From Emiliania huxleyi CCMP1516 (taxonomy: Eukaryota; Haptophyta; Isochrysidales; Noelaerhabdaceae): DNA of 64,000 nt. Numbering within the stretch: the first letter of the stretch is position 1; every line of letters starts with the position of its first letter. The DNA lies in contig NW_005201192.1 in assembly GCF_000372725.1 (NCBI RefSeq), forward strand, positions 642,294 to 706,293, given 5' to 3'. The position numbers and the translations under genes were made by a program. Of the stretch, positions 1 to 10,673 are shown one piece after another. The notes under the pieces were generated by a model, which worked only from the letters and a program-made list of their open reading frames with translations, was not told the origin of the DNA and made no database searches.

Positions 1-579
1 GTGATGAGCGCTTGAACCGAGGCCCCTCCTCGAAAGGCAAGTATTAGCCTCACGAAACCGAGACCCCTCCCCCCCACCCCGATCCCCCCACCCCCTTGCT
101 CCCCTCCCCCCCTCGGGAAGGCCGAAGAGAGGCGCCCGTGGGGACCCCGCAATTCCCTTCCCCCCTCGGAGGGCCGGACTGAGGCGTCGAGGGCCCCGCT
201 CTTTCCTTCGCATAGCGGCCACTCTTCGGATCGCTGGTCGAGCGACCCGGGGGATGCCCCGCGCGCCTGACCCAGGCGCGAAAACGAATCTGCGAGGCGT
301 GGCCGCTCATGCGGCCCGATGGAGAGGAGCGGGGCAGACTACGGGGATCGGCTTCTTACAAAGCCCTTCCCTGCAGCGAGCCCCCCTCCAACCCACCCGC
401 GCTAGGTCTCGGGGGACGCAGGGGTGGGTCACACCCGACGACCTCGGGAACTAGCCGGGGCAGTCGGAGAAGGGGCAACTCCGTGCACTGACGGTCGGCC
501 GTCAGAAAACACGCCTCCGTGGCTCGGGTTACACCAATCCTCGCTACCCAACGCGGCCAAAGGATATCCACCTCGGAGA

Positions 580-582
<3 letters not shown>

Positions 583-671
<89 letters not shown>
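583..671. repeat. GA dinucleotide microsatellite
   Basis: An almost pure (GA)n tract of about 90 bp with a few interruptions. It yields RE-repeat or SL-repeat readings in several frames on both strands, none of which should be taken as protein. Confidence 0.95.
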
Positions 672-672
<1 letters not shown>

Positions 673-783
673 AGAGAGCGAGAGATCGCCTTGAGCACGG
701 GACCTGAAAGAATGGGACCCGAGCGGCGCCCGGCGCGGTTAGGTAGGGCGGGAAGCCGCTTTCGGCAGAAAAGAGGAAACTTG

Positions 784-1013
784 ACTCACATCCAGGGCCG
801 GGGAGCTAAGAAGCGCACCCAGCGGGCCGGACGGATGATCGGTCGGGATCGGGCTACGGGCTAGAGAGCCCTGACCCCTACCTAGGGGGGGAGGGTGTGC
901 GTTCGCAGGGAGAGGGCCGCAAAGTAAACACGGGTCTCCGAGGGTTAGCTCCGCGCTCCAGGTTTCCCCTAGCAGCAGAACGCCCCCTCTACTCGGAGCT
1001 AGTAAACACTCGA
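784..1013 (+). repeat. Dispersed repeat family A, copy 1
   Basis: About 230 bp, beginning near CATCCAGGGCCGGGGAGCTA and ending near CCCCCTCTACTCGGAGCTAG. Closely similar full copies lie at 36768-36968 and 54082-54286. Shorter left-end copies lie at about 49675-49735 and 56360-56445, and an inverted one at about 26715-26775. The other copies are preceded by a CTTGGAGTGCAGTCA motif that is not obvious here. This copy ends about 90 bp before the PRIM1 start codon. Confidence 0.85.
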
Positions 1014-1102
1014 CCCGAGCGGCGCCCGGCGCGGTAGGGCGGGAATTCGCTTTCGACAAAAAGAGAAAGCGCAGGTTGGACTCCCGCCAAGATCTCTCAA
1101 CG

Positions 1103-2779
1103 ATGTCGGCGCCGCCCTCCGGCTCTGGCTCCCAGCCGCCGCCAGCGCCGGCCAGCGAGAACTTCAGCCCGGAGCTGCTGCGCATGTACTACGACCGCGT
1201 CTTCCCGGCGGCCGCCATGTGCCGGTGGCTCGGCTACGGCACGGCGCAGCTGGCCGACACGGGCGCGCGGCTTCTGCAGCGGCGCGAGTTCTCCTTCACA
1301 ACGGGCGACGACGTGTACATCCGGTACCTGTCGTACGAGAACGAGGCCGGCCTCAAGAAGGACCTGCTCGCCAAGCTGCCACACAAGATTGACATCGGAG
1401 CCATCTTTTCGTGCGTCCCGCCGCCGCCGCCCGCCCGCACGGCCAACACACCGCCGCCGGACGCCGCCGCCGCTGCCACCGCATGACCGTGGCTGGCCGC
1501 ACGCCTCCCAGCTCCGCACGCCCCCACCCCGCCCGACCACGCCCCTGCCCCCACCCAGCCTCCCCTCCCCTCCTGCAGCGCGCCGCCGTCGGACCACAAG
1601 AAGTACAAGCTCTTCGAGCCGAAGCAGCGCGAGCTGATCATCGACATTGACCTGACCGACTACGACTTCCTCGAGGTCGACGTCAAGCGGCTCGAGACGT
1701 GCGACCGCTGCTGGCCGCTCATGGCGCTCGCGATGCGTGTGCTGGAGCGCGCGCTGCGAGAGGACTTTGGGCGCGGGCCTCGGCTCTGGCGGGGGAGGGC
1801 GGCGGCAGGGCGCGCGGGCTCAGGGCGTCGGCGGTGCCGCTCTAGGTTTGAGCACATCCTCTGCGTCTACTCTGGCCGCCGCGGCATCCACTTGTGGGTG
1901 TGCGACGCGCGCGCGCGGCGGATGTCCAACGAGGCGCCGCCTCGCCGACGAGGGTCCGGCGGAGCCCTTCCATGAAGTGTCTCGGATCCTTCCAGGTGCG
2001 CGGCGCCGTCGCCGACTACCTCGGCCCCGTCCTCGCGCCGGCTACCGGGCGGCTTGCGATCCGCACTCCGATGCACCCGTCGCTGGCGCGCGCGTACAAG
2101 GACGAGCTCGAGCCGTTCTTCCACTCGCACATGCTCACGGGCGAGGCGGCGGGCGGGTTCGGGATTCTCGACACGGCAGAGAGGCGCGCGGCGCGGGCGG
2201 AGGGGGGCGAGAAGGGGAGGGGGTGACGGCCCGGCTCACCTAGTGTGTGGTGGCGCGTCTCGCAGGCAGAAGAAGCTGCTCGCGATGCTCGAGAACGAGC
2301 AGATCGCGGAGCAGCTGCTCGACGCCTTCGAAAAGCGGCCGGCGATGAGCGGCGCCGAGCGGTGGAAGAGGATCAAAAGCGAGTGCAAGACGCCAAAGCT
2401 CGCCGCGGTCCTCACGGAGGTGGTCTTCACGTACACGTACCCCCGCCTCGACGTCAACGTGTCCAAGGGCATGAACCACCTGCTCAAGTCGCCGTGGTGC
2501 GTCCACCCGAAGACCGGCCGCGTCTGCGTGCCGGTCAACGTGAGCGAGTGTGAGGAGTTCGACCCGAGCTCTGTCCCGACCCTCAAGACGATCGCGGACG
2601 ACCTCGACGCGGGAGGCGCCTCGCTCAAGGACGGGAGGGACATCTCGCGCACCCGCCTCGCGCCCTTCGAGGCCGCCTTCGACGCCTTCCTCGCAAAGTG
2701 CGAGAACGCGATCCGCGGGGAGCGCGCGCGAGAGAAGGCGGCGGCGCCCCTCGCGAGCTCCGGCGCCGAGCTCTTCTGA
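1103..2779 (+). CDS. PRIM1: DNA primase small (catalytic) subunit
   Basis: Catalytic subunit of the nuclear primase-polymerase alpha complex, which makes RNA primers for replication. Five exons fit: 1103-1410, 1579-1770, 1846-1933, 1996-2183 and 2266-2779, giving about 429 residues, near the family's usual 420. Intron 1 is GT-AG; introns 2, 3 and 4 begin with GC. Family blocks are seen in order: REFSFTTGDDVYIRY, KIDIGAIFS, the metal-binding IIDIDLTDYD (Asp125 and Asp127), VYSGRRGIHLWVCD, and PRLDVNVSKGMNHLLKSP followed by VHPKTGR. Of the four zinc-binding cysteines in animal PRIM1, only the CDRC pair is evident. ATG1103 is chosen because the family N-terminus follows shortly. The exact 3' edge of exon 3 is the least certain boundary, since one alanine of the family alignment seems to be missing there. 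Repeat family A lies directly upstream. Confidence 0.93.
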
Positions 2780-3843
2780 AGCCGGCCCCGAGCCGTCCCG
2801 CTCTCTCGCCCACAGCGGCTCTTGCACAAGCCATCCCCTCCCCCACCCTCGCCGGGTGAGCGAGGGTGGCCAGGCGCCGGGCGCGGTGCAGCGCTGTAGA
2901 GGTGCTACAGTCGGCAGTGCGTCAGCACAAAATAGAGCGCGCATGGCATGCACACAATAATTTATGTACGTCTAACCCACTATCTAGATATGTAAAGTAC
3001 CACGCCCAAAATAAGAGCACGGACACGCCTCACGCGTGACCAGCGCTCGGCCGCTCGCGTTTTATATCAATATCATCAATATTTGCTATTTCATCATTCA
3101 TGACGCGCACACTTCACACAGAGACAGGAATGTGTCAATCACTCGGGGCTAGATCGATTTACCCATCTCACTGTAGAGTAGAGTGACACCCAGCGAGGGG
3201 CAGACCTCTCGATGATGGGGGGCGAGCATGGCGCGCCAGCCAGGCGAGTTATTCACACGAGCACACCGTCCCAGGATATCAAACGCGCCATTAGCGCGCC
3301 AGCACGACTTATACGTCAATTACGCCACCCACGATAACACTATCGATGTTTGTGAGTGTTCCGACGGGCGGCAGGAGGATGTACGAAGAGATTAGGAGCA
3401 GCAGGGACCCGAGGGACCATGTGGAAGACGGCTAGGGCTAGTCCCCCATCGTGAGGACGACCCCGGCTACTCGAGTAGCCGCCGACCACACCCACAAAGA
3501 ACCCTGCACAAAGATCGCACGGGCGGGGACCTGTTCCTTTTTACCCATCTCACAGTAGAGAGGTGTCCGTTAAGCGTTATTATTCTTCTCGCTCGTGCGT
3601 CCTTGCAACTTGTGCTGACCTCCCTTTCTCCTCTCCTATGCCACGTGGCTGTGTGTGTTTGGGTTTCTATGTTTGCGATTGGAATTTGGATTTTCTACTG
3701 CACTTAATTTATTTATTTATTTACGACCTCGCTACCCCACCCCGACACCCGTGCGTGTCACACTAAGAGGTGTCCGTATTTATTTAATTAGATCGACAAT
3801 CGACCCCGCTACGGCATGTCATCCGCGATCGCTCATTCCGGCG
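2780..3843. other. Intergenic, AT-richer than neighbours
   Basis: No convincing gene. A short unit containing TTACCCATCTCAC plus GTAGAG occurs at about 3161-3180 and again at 3541-3560, and AGGTGTCCGT occurs at about 3561 and 3769. A TTTATTTATTTA run is near 3706. The stretch separates the 3' ends of two convergent genes and may hold their 3' UTRs and polyadenylation signals. Confidence 0.5.
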
Positions 3844-5475
3844 TTAATCGTCTGCGTCGCCGTCGGTGACGCTGACGGTATTAGACCGTGTTAGCAGCGC
3901 CGCATTCAAGCGCGCTGTCTCGAGCGCACCCTCGAAGCGGGAAAAGGTGAAGGCCGTCGCGTACACGGACGGCAGCTCGTACATGTCCGCCTCGCCGTCG
4001 ATGGCACCCTCCGCCATAGCGCGGGTCGTGATCTGACCCTCCTCTGGGTACTCGTCCAATCTACCCACCCGCTCCTTCGGCGAAGAGAAGGACTGGCCCA
4101 CGATACCGTGCGGTAAGCACCTCGCCGCCGCGTCGCCCTCCGCTCTAAAGCTGACGTCGAGCCGGTGGGCTGGTCCAGAGAGACGCTGGTACACGTGATT
4201 GCCGCGCACCGTGACGGTCCAGTTTCTCAGCGCGAACACGGCGTGCGACGACTGCGTCCGGATGGAGAGCTCCTCACACTGCCTGGCGCTCTTCCTGCCG
4301 AGAATAAAGTGTTGGCCGCCGCACGTCCCGTTCACAATCTTCCAGCCCCAGTTCTGACCGTTCAGCTCGGAAGCCCAGAAGGAGGCCATGGCCCACTTGC
4401 GCTTGGCGCCGCCGACGCGAGCGACTACGTGCACCTCGGTGAGGAAGGAGCCATTCACCTTGAGCTTGCCACCGTTTAGCAGAAAGCTGGAGTCCTCCGT
4501 TTTCACGTTGACCGCAAGGTTGGGCGCCGAGAGGAAGGCGTAAATGATGCCATCGTGGCCACGGAAGTCGGCAGACCCGCCATGTGCGAAGTGGAGGTGC
4601 GGGTCCTGGTGTCCACCGCCGTCGAGCCCTCCAGAGGATGTCCGTGTCATGCTCATGGGCGGTTTGGGGCTAGGTGGCGGCGGGGACGAAACTGCTGGAG
4701 GAGGGCGCGATCGCTGGACGGCTAGGTGCGCGAAGAGGGGGTCGATGGATTCACCCGCCGCTATCTCCCGCGGGCGTGCTGGGCTGGGCGGCGGCGGCCA
4801 GAGCTCCTTGGTCTCATAGACGATATTAATCTCCTCGAGATTGATGATTCGGAACTCGTTCTCATCGTCTGAGAGGAGAGTAATGGTGACATACTCCCCT
4901 CTTGTCGTCTCGCACTGGCCAGGGTAGACCCCCTCCTGCAGCACGCCCCCCAAGACGACGTTCGCCCGCCTGCACTCGTCATACTCGCGGCAGTTGTCGA
5001 AGCAGAGGAAGGCGTCGGGCGGCATGGCCCCCCTGCTGAGCCGGTCCGAGTATGACTCGTTGGAGACGAACACCTTGAGCCCGCCCGCCAGCCGGAAGTA
5101 ACCGGGGCCCGCTGCGTGGTTGAAAAAGAAGATGCTCGTGATTTTCTTCCCCGGCGTGACTTTGAGTTGGATCCACGGGTTCCTCGAGCCGCATGGCTGG
5201 AAGCCTCGCATATCTGGCAAGCCCACGTTGCACACAGTGTCGGGGGTGTCAGGCCCATATGGCGCAGGACCAAGAATGTCGGTCTGGCACAGTTGGTCAG
5301 AACGGATTGTGATGGCGCTGGCCCCAGATCCCATGGTCCGCTCGCCGTCGATGCAGTTCGAGGCTGCGCGGTTCTTGTAGGTGCTGCTCATGACGGCAGA
5401 GATGATGTCCTCCCGGCCGAGGACAGCAGTACTGTCCACGGCGAAAAGGGAGAGGAGGAGGAGGAGGCTCTTCAT
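3844..5475 (-). CDS. Secreted protein with F5/8-type-C-like and von Willebrand D/root-cap-like regions
   Basis: An intronless ORF of 543 residues if started at the internal Met (position 5475), which begins a clear signal peptide (MKSLLLLLSLFAVDSTAVLG). The ORF is open 29 codons further upstream, but that would bury the signal. Residues of about 25-215 contain an N-terminal segment with a cysteine/tryptophan pattern (NPWIQLKV, then ITSIFFFNHAAGPGYFRLAGGLKVFVSN), which recalls discoidin/F5-8C or fucolectin sandwiches. A proline-rich linker follows. The second half starts DPHLHFAHGGSADFRG, then IIYAFLSAPNLAVNV. This resembles the plant root-cap / vWF type D-like family, in which a DGxxxDFxG core begins a conserved fold. 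Several NxS/T sites suit a secreted or cell-surface protein. The specific function is unknown, and domain names are assigned by eye. Confidence 0.75.
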   Translation of the reverse strand: MKSLLLLLSLFAVDSTAVLGREDIISAVMSSTYKNRAASNCIDGERTMGSGASAITIRSDQLCQTDILGPAPYGPDTPDTVCNVGLPDMRGFQPCGSRNPWIQLKVTPGKKITSIFFFNHAAGPGYFRLAGGLKVFVSNESYSDRLSRGAMPPDAFLCFDNCREYDECRRANVVLGGVLQEGVYPGQCETTRGEYVTITLLSDDENEFRIINLEEINIVYETKELWPPPPSPARPREIAAGESIDPLFAHLAVQRSRPPPAVSSPPPPSPKPPMSMTRTSSGGLDGGGHQDPHLHFAHGGSADFRGHDGIIYAFLSAPNLAVNVKTEDSSFLLNGGKLKVNGSFLTEVHVVARVGGAKRKWAMASFWASELNGQNWGWKIVNGTCGGQHFILGRKSARQCEELSIRTQSSHAVFALRNWTVTVRGNHVYQRLSGPAHRLDVSFRAEGDAAARCLPHGIVGQSFSSPKERVGRLDEYPEEGQITTRAMAEGAIDGEADMYELPSVYATAFTFSRFEGALETARLNAALLTRSNTVSVTDGDADD

Positions 5476-6218
5476 GGGCCACCCCTGGCGCGAAAAGCTC
5501 CTATTCGATGCGTCGATCCCCCGAAGCACCGGAGGCCACCGCGACGGCGCGTTTCGTTCCAAACTTGGCCCGGGGAGGCTGTGTGGCAGGCTGTCGCTCG
5601 CCTGTCATCGCTTCGGAACCGCCCTTTCTTCCTTTTGTGCTCGCCCTGATGAAATATCACGTCGGATTCACTCGACGCTATGACGGCGGCGGCACGCACA
5701 CGAGCTGCGGGCAGCGCTGCGTGCGGCCGTCCGTGCCGCCGGCCGTCATACACAGCGGCGAGGCGCGGGACCGTCTGTGACGAAGTGGGTCGCGTCCCTC
5801 GATTTCCTCAACTCACGGCCCACACCCTCTACAACTTACAGGACACGAGATCGGCAAAAATCTTTACTAGAGGCCGGCGCGCATGGCCGGACGCGGGACC
5901 ATCATCACATCATGGTGTGGAGGGGGGGCTAGACCCCGAAAAGAAGGGGCTCCAGAGCACTGTATGTGTCGACAGTGCGTCTGTGCGTGTGATCCGACCA
6001 AACGGCACATAAAAACCGCGCGCCCCCCGCGAGTGTTTAGCTATAGCTCTGGGGGGGCGCGGGGGCCCTAGCGGGTATCCATGCGGGGGGGAGACGGGGT
6101 CCGATGGCCCGCCGCAGGCGCCGATTTTTGGTTTTTTTGAGCGATTTTTTTACTTGTTTATTTGGCGAACTTGCGGCCATGCCATCAATGCTATCACGCC
6201 TTGCGACAGCCTGTCGGC

Positions 6219-6925
6219 GCTGCTGACCGTGCCATGCTGCACAATTGATCACATGCATAGCTCGCGGCCTTAGTATCAAGCATTCAGTGACGACCTGATC
6301 GTACGGCCAGTAGGAAGGTGTCCTTCCAACGTGTGCACGCTTCTGACGCAATGCGCGTCGCCTCGGATTGGCTGCTGGCACTCTCGAGGCTATGCCTACG
6401 CAGCCTCGCGCGCATGGGCAGTCAAGAGGGACCACGCACCTTCTCAGGACAGCGCCGGTGCCTCTCTCTGGACCGGCAAACTTGGTGGTCTCGTGTCACC
6501 AATGTGGGACCAGTGCGGCATCGCGCCATCGACAGCTCTGAACTGCGCCTCACCACTGACCGGGAAGGCCGCCAAGGGGCCAGCACAGGTCGCACATTGT
6601 GGCAGCAGTCAGCTGTGCATGTCTGATAGCTAGAGCAGCAGCGTCAGGGTCGCAGGGTCGGATCGTGTCAAGCCTCTCGCCCGGCCGGCCGCGTGCAGAC
6701 GTCGGCCTGTCTGCTGTCTGGAGTGATCTGTCGGCGGTCAGTACGACCGATCAGGTTGGAGGTTTCTGATGGTTGGAGTTCTATCTGTATGTACTCCTCG
6801 AGATCTCTCCAAATCTGCCCTCTACTCAACCGTACTCATTCGGGAAGTCGGTGCTAGTGGAGACTAGTGGAGCCGGAGCCCCGTTTCCGCACTGCTGCTG
6901 CGCGGCGCACGGTGTGGGCCGGGGG
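6219..6925 (+). repeat. Dispersed repeat family B, copy 1
   Basis: About 700 bp, nearly identical to 30850-31505; a shorter left-end copy is at 29299-29520. Landmarks shared by the copies: CATAGCTCGCGGCCTTAGTA, TCGTACGGCCAGTAGGAAGG and GCGCATGGGCAGTCAAGAGG; the two long copies also share GGAGATCTCTCCAAATCTGC or close variants and a GC-rich end GCGGCGCACGGTG. No terminal repeats or transposase were recognised. Confidence 0.85.
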
Positions 6926-7141
6926 CCCCCGCGCCACCCCAGAGGTGTTCCCGGGCATTCACACTATATTTCGGAGATAATTGGGCGATTATATCCATAA
7001 GGGATTTCATCCCTTTTTGGTTTGGAGATTCGTGTTTCGGTTTCGGTTTTGGGTAAACGTATACAGCACTCTTCAACTTCGTCGCGATGTGGCCCCTGTC
7101 TTTGCTCCTGCTCCTATGCGAGAGCTATGGCGGGACCGCTA

Positions 7142-7378
7142 TCGATCAGGTCGGAGTTTTCTGATGGTTGGAGGGGGTCTATCTGTGTGTACTCCTTGAG
7201 ATCTTTCCAAATCTGCCCTCTCTACTTATAATCGTACTTAATCGGGAAGTTGGTGCTCTGAGCGACTCTGAGCGCCGGAGCCCCGTTTTTGTTCTTTTTC
7301 CGGTAAGCGGTATTTCCGCACTGCTGCGCGGCGCACGGTGCCTCCGGGGGCCCCCGCGCCCCCCCAGAGAGCTATAGG
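7142..7378 (+). repeat. Second copy of the right end of repeat family B
   Basis: Repeats the last part of family B (GATCAGGT, TTTCTGATGGTTGGAG, a TCTATCTGTGTGTACTCCTT block, then GCGCGGCGCACGGTG and a GGGGGCCCCCGCGCC run). It lies about 220 bp after copy 1, so the right end of family B is present twice in direct orientation. Confidence 0.8.
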
Positions 7379-7530
7379 CCAGCTTTTCGCCGCTTCGGGC
7401 TTCGGCGCGCCGCGCGCGCGCGTCTCCGCGCCACTTCGCGCGCGGGGGGCGAGGCATCGCGCGGGAGGTACAACACCGACTGTTAATAACAGTGTTAAGA
7501 AAACGCCTCACCCGTGTACACTCTAGATGC

Positions 7531-9120
7531 TCATGGATAGCAGAGACAGCCCAGCGCCTCGGGTTGGGACGGCGCGCCGGCGCGCTGGAGCCACACATGA
7601 AAGGAGTACCGCGGCTGTTCGTCGGCGGACCGAGCCTCTGCCTCCACCACGAGCGTGTCGCCGACGGCGACCTCGGCGGGCTGGGGCAGCGGCAGCAGCA
7701 CGGTGGGCCAGTGCGAGCCCTCGTCTGCCGAGCTCACGCGCGGGGCGGCGCCCTCTGCTAGTGGAGGGAATGCGACCTCGATGTGTAGCGCCAGTCCTCG
7801 CAACGAGTCGGCCCTGGCCAGCCCGAAGGAGATCCGGGAGTGCTGCGGCTCCGCGAGCCGGCCAGCGGTGGCGGACCCGAAGTCGAGCTGCTCGAACGGC
7901 TGCGCTGGCGCCAGGGTCGCCTCGCGCGGGAAGCGAGGCAGCTTGAGCGCGGCCCCGGGGGGAGGGGAGAGGACCGGGTTCGGCAGCGAGGCCCAGTACT
8001 CGCCAGAGGGCCAGCTGCAGGGCGCACACAGCGATCTGGCCGAGGCCGGGACGGCCACAGCGCCGGGCGCCAGCAGCCGCGCGTGCGCGTCCGCCACACA
8101 TCGTGCGGCGCCCTCGCAGCCAGCGACCTCGCCGAGGATCTCGTGGACGAGCAGGCTCGGCGGCTCAGGCAGGGCGGGCTGCTCCGTCGAGTAGCCCTCG
8201 AGCACCTCGATGACCTGCTGCAGGCCCAGCTCCGCCACCGTCCGCCTCGCCGCCTCGCACGCCTCTGCATTCGACTCGAGCGCGTAAACGCGCGAGGCTC
8301 CCGCTCGGGCGGCCATCACCGCGAGAAGCGCGAGGCCGCCTGTGCCGAGGTCGAGCACGACTCGGCCGGCAGCGAGATGGCGGAGCGCGTCCTCGTACGC
8401 GGAGGTGCGCTGTGCATCGTCCCTCATCTCCGCGTATAGCCGCTCCGTGTAGCGCTCGCACAGACCGCGCGGTGTGGCGGTCATGAGACGACGAGCCGCA
8501 CGCACAGTCGGCCGTATGAGCAGTGTACCTGTGGCGTCGATGGTCACGAACTGGCGCAACGACCCGCTGCGCTCGATCTGGGTTCCGGCTCTTAGGACAG
8601 ATCGGGGGCCCTCGCCGGCTGGCCCCTCTGCGGCGGCCGCCGAGACGGAGATGTGCTTCGAGAGCTCGCCGATCAGGTAGAGCCGGTCGACGGCCGCTTC
8701 GTCGATGACGCCCATCGAGTTGAGCACGAAGTAGCTCGAGAGCAGCAGCGAGAGCGCAAAGACCTGCGCGTCGTACGCCTCGTCCTGCTCCATCGACGCG
8801 AGGCCCTCTGTATCGAGCAGCACGAGAGAGCCGCGCCTGCACTGGCCTGCGTCGCCGTCGGGCACGCACACGTCGATGCCGCGCGTGCACGACTCGGTCG
8901 TCGAGCCGACGCGGAAGCCCGCCTTCGCGCGCGCCGCCGTGTTGCCGGCCAGGGTGTTCAGGAAGAAGCTCTTTCCGGTCCGGTAGAGCCCGGCGACAGC
9001 GACGACAACAATTGGGGCCTCGATCCGCTGCAGCAGCTGCGCGCCCTCCGGCTGGATCTCCCACTTGCCCGCCTCGCCGAGTCGGACGAAGGGCGCGGCG
9101 CTCGCGCTACCGCCGCTCAT
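7531..9120 (-). CDS. GBP-like GTPase domain fused to a PRMT5-like arginine methyltransferase
   Basis: One open frame of 529 residues. Residues of about 10-165 match the start of guanylate-binding protein GTPases: P-loop GLYRTGKS (44-51), a switch I region GSTTESCTRG, G3 motif DTEG (103-106), then FALSLLLSSYFVLNSMG and a YLIGELSKHI helix. The GBP domain then stops before the usual G4/RD motif. From about 213 (TATPRGLCERY) the sequence matches class I protein arginine methyltransferases: motif I VLDLGTGG (255-262), acidic residue ALESN, and VHEILGEVAGCEGAA (325-339), comparable to the double-E loop of PRMT5. A beta-barrel-like C-terminal half follows (RISFGLARADSL, SYHFVWLQ-type strands). No stop or obvious intron separates the halves. 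Two separate genes remain possible, because an ATG sits at residue 213. Confidence 0.8.
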   Translation of the reverse strand: MSGGSASAAPFVRLGEAGKWEIQPEGAQLLQRIEAPIVVVAVAGLYRTGKSFFLNTLAGNTAARAKAGFRVGSTTESCTRGIDVCVPDGDAGQCRRGSLVLLDTEGLASMEQDEAYDAQVFALSLLLSSYFVLNSMGVIDEAAVDRLYLIGELSKHISVSAAAAEGPAGEGPRSVLRAGTQIERSGSLRQFVTIDATGTLLIRPTVRAARRLMTATPRGLCERYTERLYAEMRDDAQRTSAYEDALRHLAAGRVVLDLGTGGLALLAVMAARAGASRVYALESNAEACEAARRTVAELGLQQVIEVLEGYSTEQPALPEPPSLLVHEILGEVAGCEGAARCVADAHARLLAPGAVAVPASARSLCAPCSWPSGEYWASLPNPVLSPPPGAALKLPRFPREATLAPAQPFEQLDFGSATAGRLAEPQHSRISFGLARADSLRGLALHIEVAFPPLAEGAAPRVSSADEGSHWPTVLLPLPQPAEVAVGDTLVVEAEARSADEQPRYSFHVWLQRAGAPSQPEALGCLCYP

Positions 9121-10673
9121 GTTTAGGCTGGATCGCAGGCTCGGGGGGCGCCGCGGGCGCGGTTTCCCTTCGACCCTTCTTGACCCTTCTTTTTGACTGC
9201 CTCTTCGGAAGATAATACGAGTCGTATAAGGGGCTAGCAGCCATTGTGCTCAGAGGCGGCGCCGCCTCGCAAGCGGAGCGCGAGGTGGAGCACGCGCTGG
9301 TACACACTCTGCGCCACCGACTGCGCCACCGACCCTGCGCCCGCGCTGCCCGCGCGTCCCCTCGATGGCCGCCTCGAGGCCGCGCTCGCCACCGTCTCCG
9401 CCGCCTCCGCCGCCCGCGCCGCCTGCCTGGTGCTCGTGGCCCCGCACTTGCCCTAGCCCGAGAGGGGAGCTTCCGAGACCCACTACATGACCACGCACAC
9501 ATCATCCCGCGGCCTGGTGGTCGGCGGGATTTGTTGGGAGTGTGAATACCCCACTCGTGTATATAGAGAGATGTCCCTGTTGAGTGCGTCTCCCAGTGCA
9601 CGAGCACTTCCAACCGCGCCCGCTCGAACACTCCCTGCGCGGCTCGCGGCACCAGCGACGTGCCAGCGCCGAGCGCGTTCAGCGATCTGCCAGCGTACTC
9701 CTTCGCACGTTGCCCGCGGCGCGCCGCCTCGCGCCCCTCACTGTCCGCGTCACGCAGCTGCTCCTTCTCGCCATCGCAGTTCCAGCGCCTCGTCGCCCGT
9801 GCATCGTTCCGCGTCTCGCGCCGGCAGTAGATGCACTGCCAGTGAGTGAGGCGCCGATCCATCCGCCTCGTCTTGTTTGCTCGCGTCGGCCCGACGTCGC
9901 CTCTGCGCTCATCTTGTGTGATCGCGCCTTCGCCGGCCTCCCGAACGATGCATGCAGGCAACGGTTGTGTCCCGCCACCGAACTCCCTGCCGATCCCGTG
10001 GAGCTGCCCCATCGGCTGCAACGGCCCGGTGTACATCACCACGTCGCCGACCGGCGCGGACAGCGGCTGCAGTATTGCCACCGGCGTGATCGTTCCTCGC
10101 GAAGTCGTCGACAGCCGAGGTCTCGCGAGCCACTCGTCGGTTCCCTGCGGGAGCCGCTCCTCGATTCGTTGCGTCTCCGCTCGGTCGTCCATCGCCGCCA
10201 GCCACCCTCGGGTCGCGTTCGGTCGCCAGCTCTCCAGCTCGTCGTTTGGTCACCGAGGAGAGGGAACGAAAGCACACCTCAAACTGCAGGACGTGCATCC
10301 TGGACGCATCCCTCCTTGTCCCACTTATCGAATTTGTGCAGGCGAGAGTACCCGTCCGAATTCCGGCGTTTTTCATAATTCTCACCCTACTATACTACAA
10401 GTACCCCATATTTTCGTCTTTTTTCGCTTCGCTGCGCGTCCTGGGGATAGGTAGGTAGGTAGGGCGTTTTGGCGCGAGTCATGGTCAACAGACCCCCTAT
10501 CTGGCAAGGAGCCGGAACCCTGCCGCGCCGCGAAAAAAGAAATTACGCGGGCGCGCGCACGCACTGGCACCAACTCTAACACAGGTACACCAAAAAATTT
10601 TAGTCACGCACTATTGTAGGCACGGGCCGCGCGCGCGCAGTGGCACTAAAAAAATTGAGATAGAACGAACGAC
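9121..10673. other. Intergenic with one weak minus-strand ORF
   Basis: A minus-strand frame at 9107-10192 (361 residues) is open, and its N-terminal two-thirds has a mixed, protein-like composition with a WxCxxC pair (HWQCIYCRRE). No family was recognised, and the end becomes arginine-rich. The last 45 residues run into the start of the GBP-PRMT gene. The opposite strand also has a long frame (9584-10378). I do not call either one. At about 10438-10530 lies an inverted copy of a repeat also present at about 47255-47340 (it includes CCTACCTACCTACCTATCCC on the other strand). Confidence 0.4.

Larger units (their letters stand above)
1..1102. other. Gene-poor start of window, repeats only
   Basis: No gene is supported here. 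The segment holds GC-rich low-complexity DNA, a GA dinucleotide run, and one copy of a dispersed repeat (called family A below). Two imperfect direct repeats of about 50 bp, at about 717-775 and 1013-1068 and both starting CCCGAGCGGCGCCCGG, flank that family A copy. Apparent ORFs are arginine/glutamate-rich readings of the GA run or of GC-rich sequence and look spurious. Confidence 0.7.
5476..7530. other. Intergenic block of dispersed repeats
   Basis: No supported gene. The segment from about 5650 to 6060 has no recognisable feature. From about 6219 it is filled by repeat family B and a second copy of that family's right end. Small ORFs such as 6318-6626 and 6331-6633 recur in the other family B copy at 31 kb and belong to the repeat. 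Confidence 0.6.

Noticed and set aside
424..864. ORFs rich in RE or SL dipeptides
   Set aside because: They translate the GA microsatellite and repeat family A.
9107..10192. 361-residue minus-strand ORF with a WxCxxC pair
   Set aside because: Partly protein-like but no family, competing frame on the other strand, and an arginine-rich end; kept only as a note.
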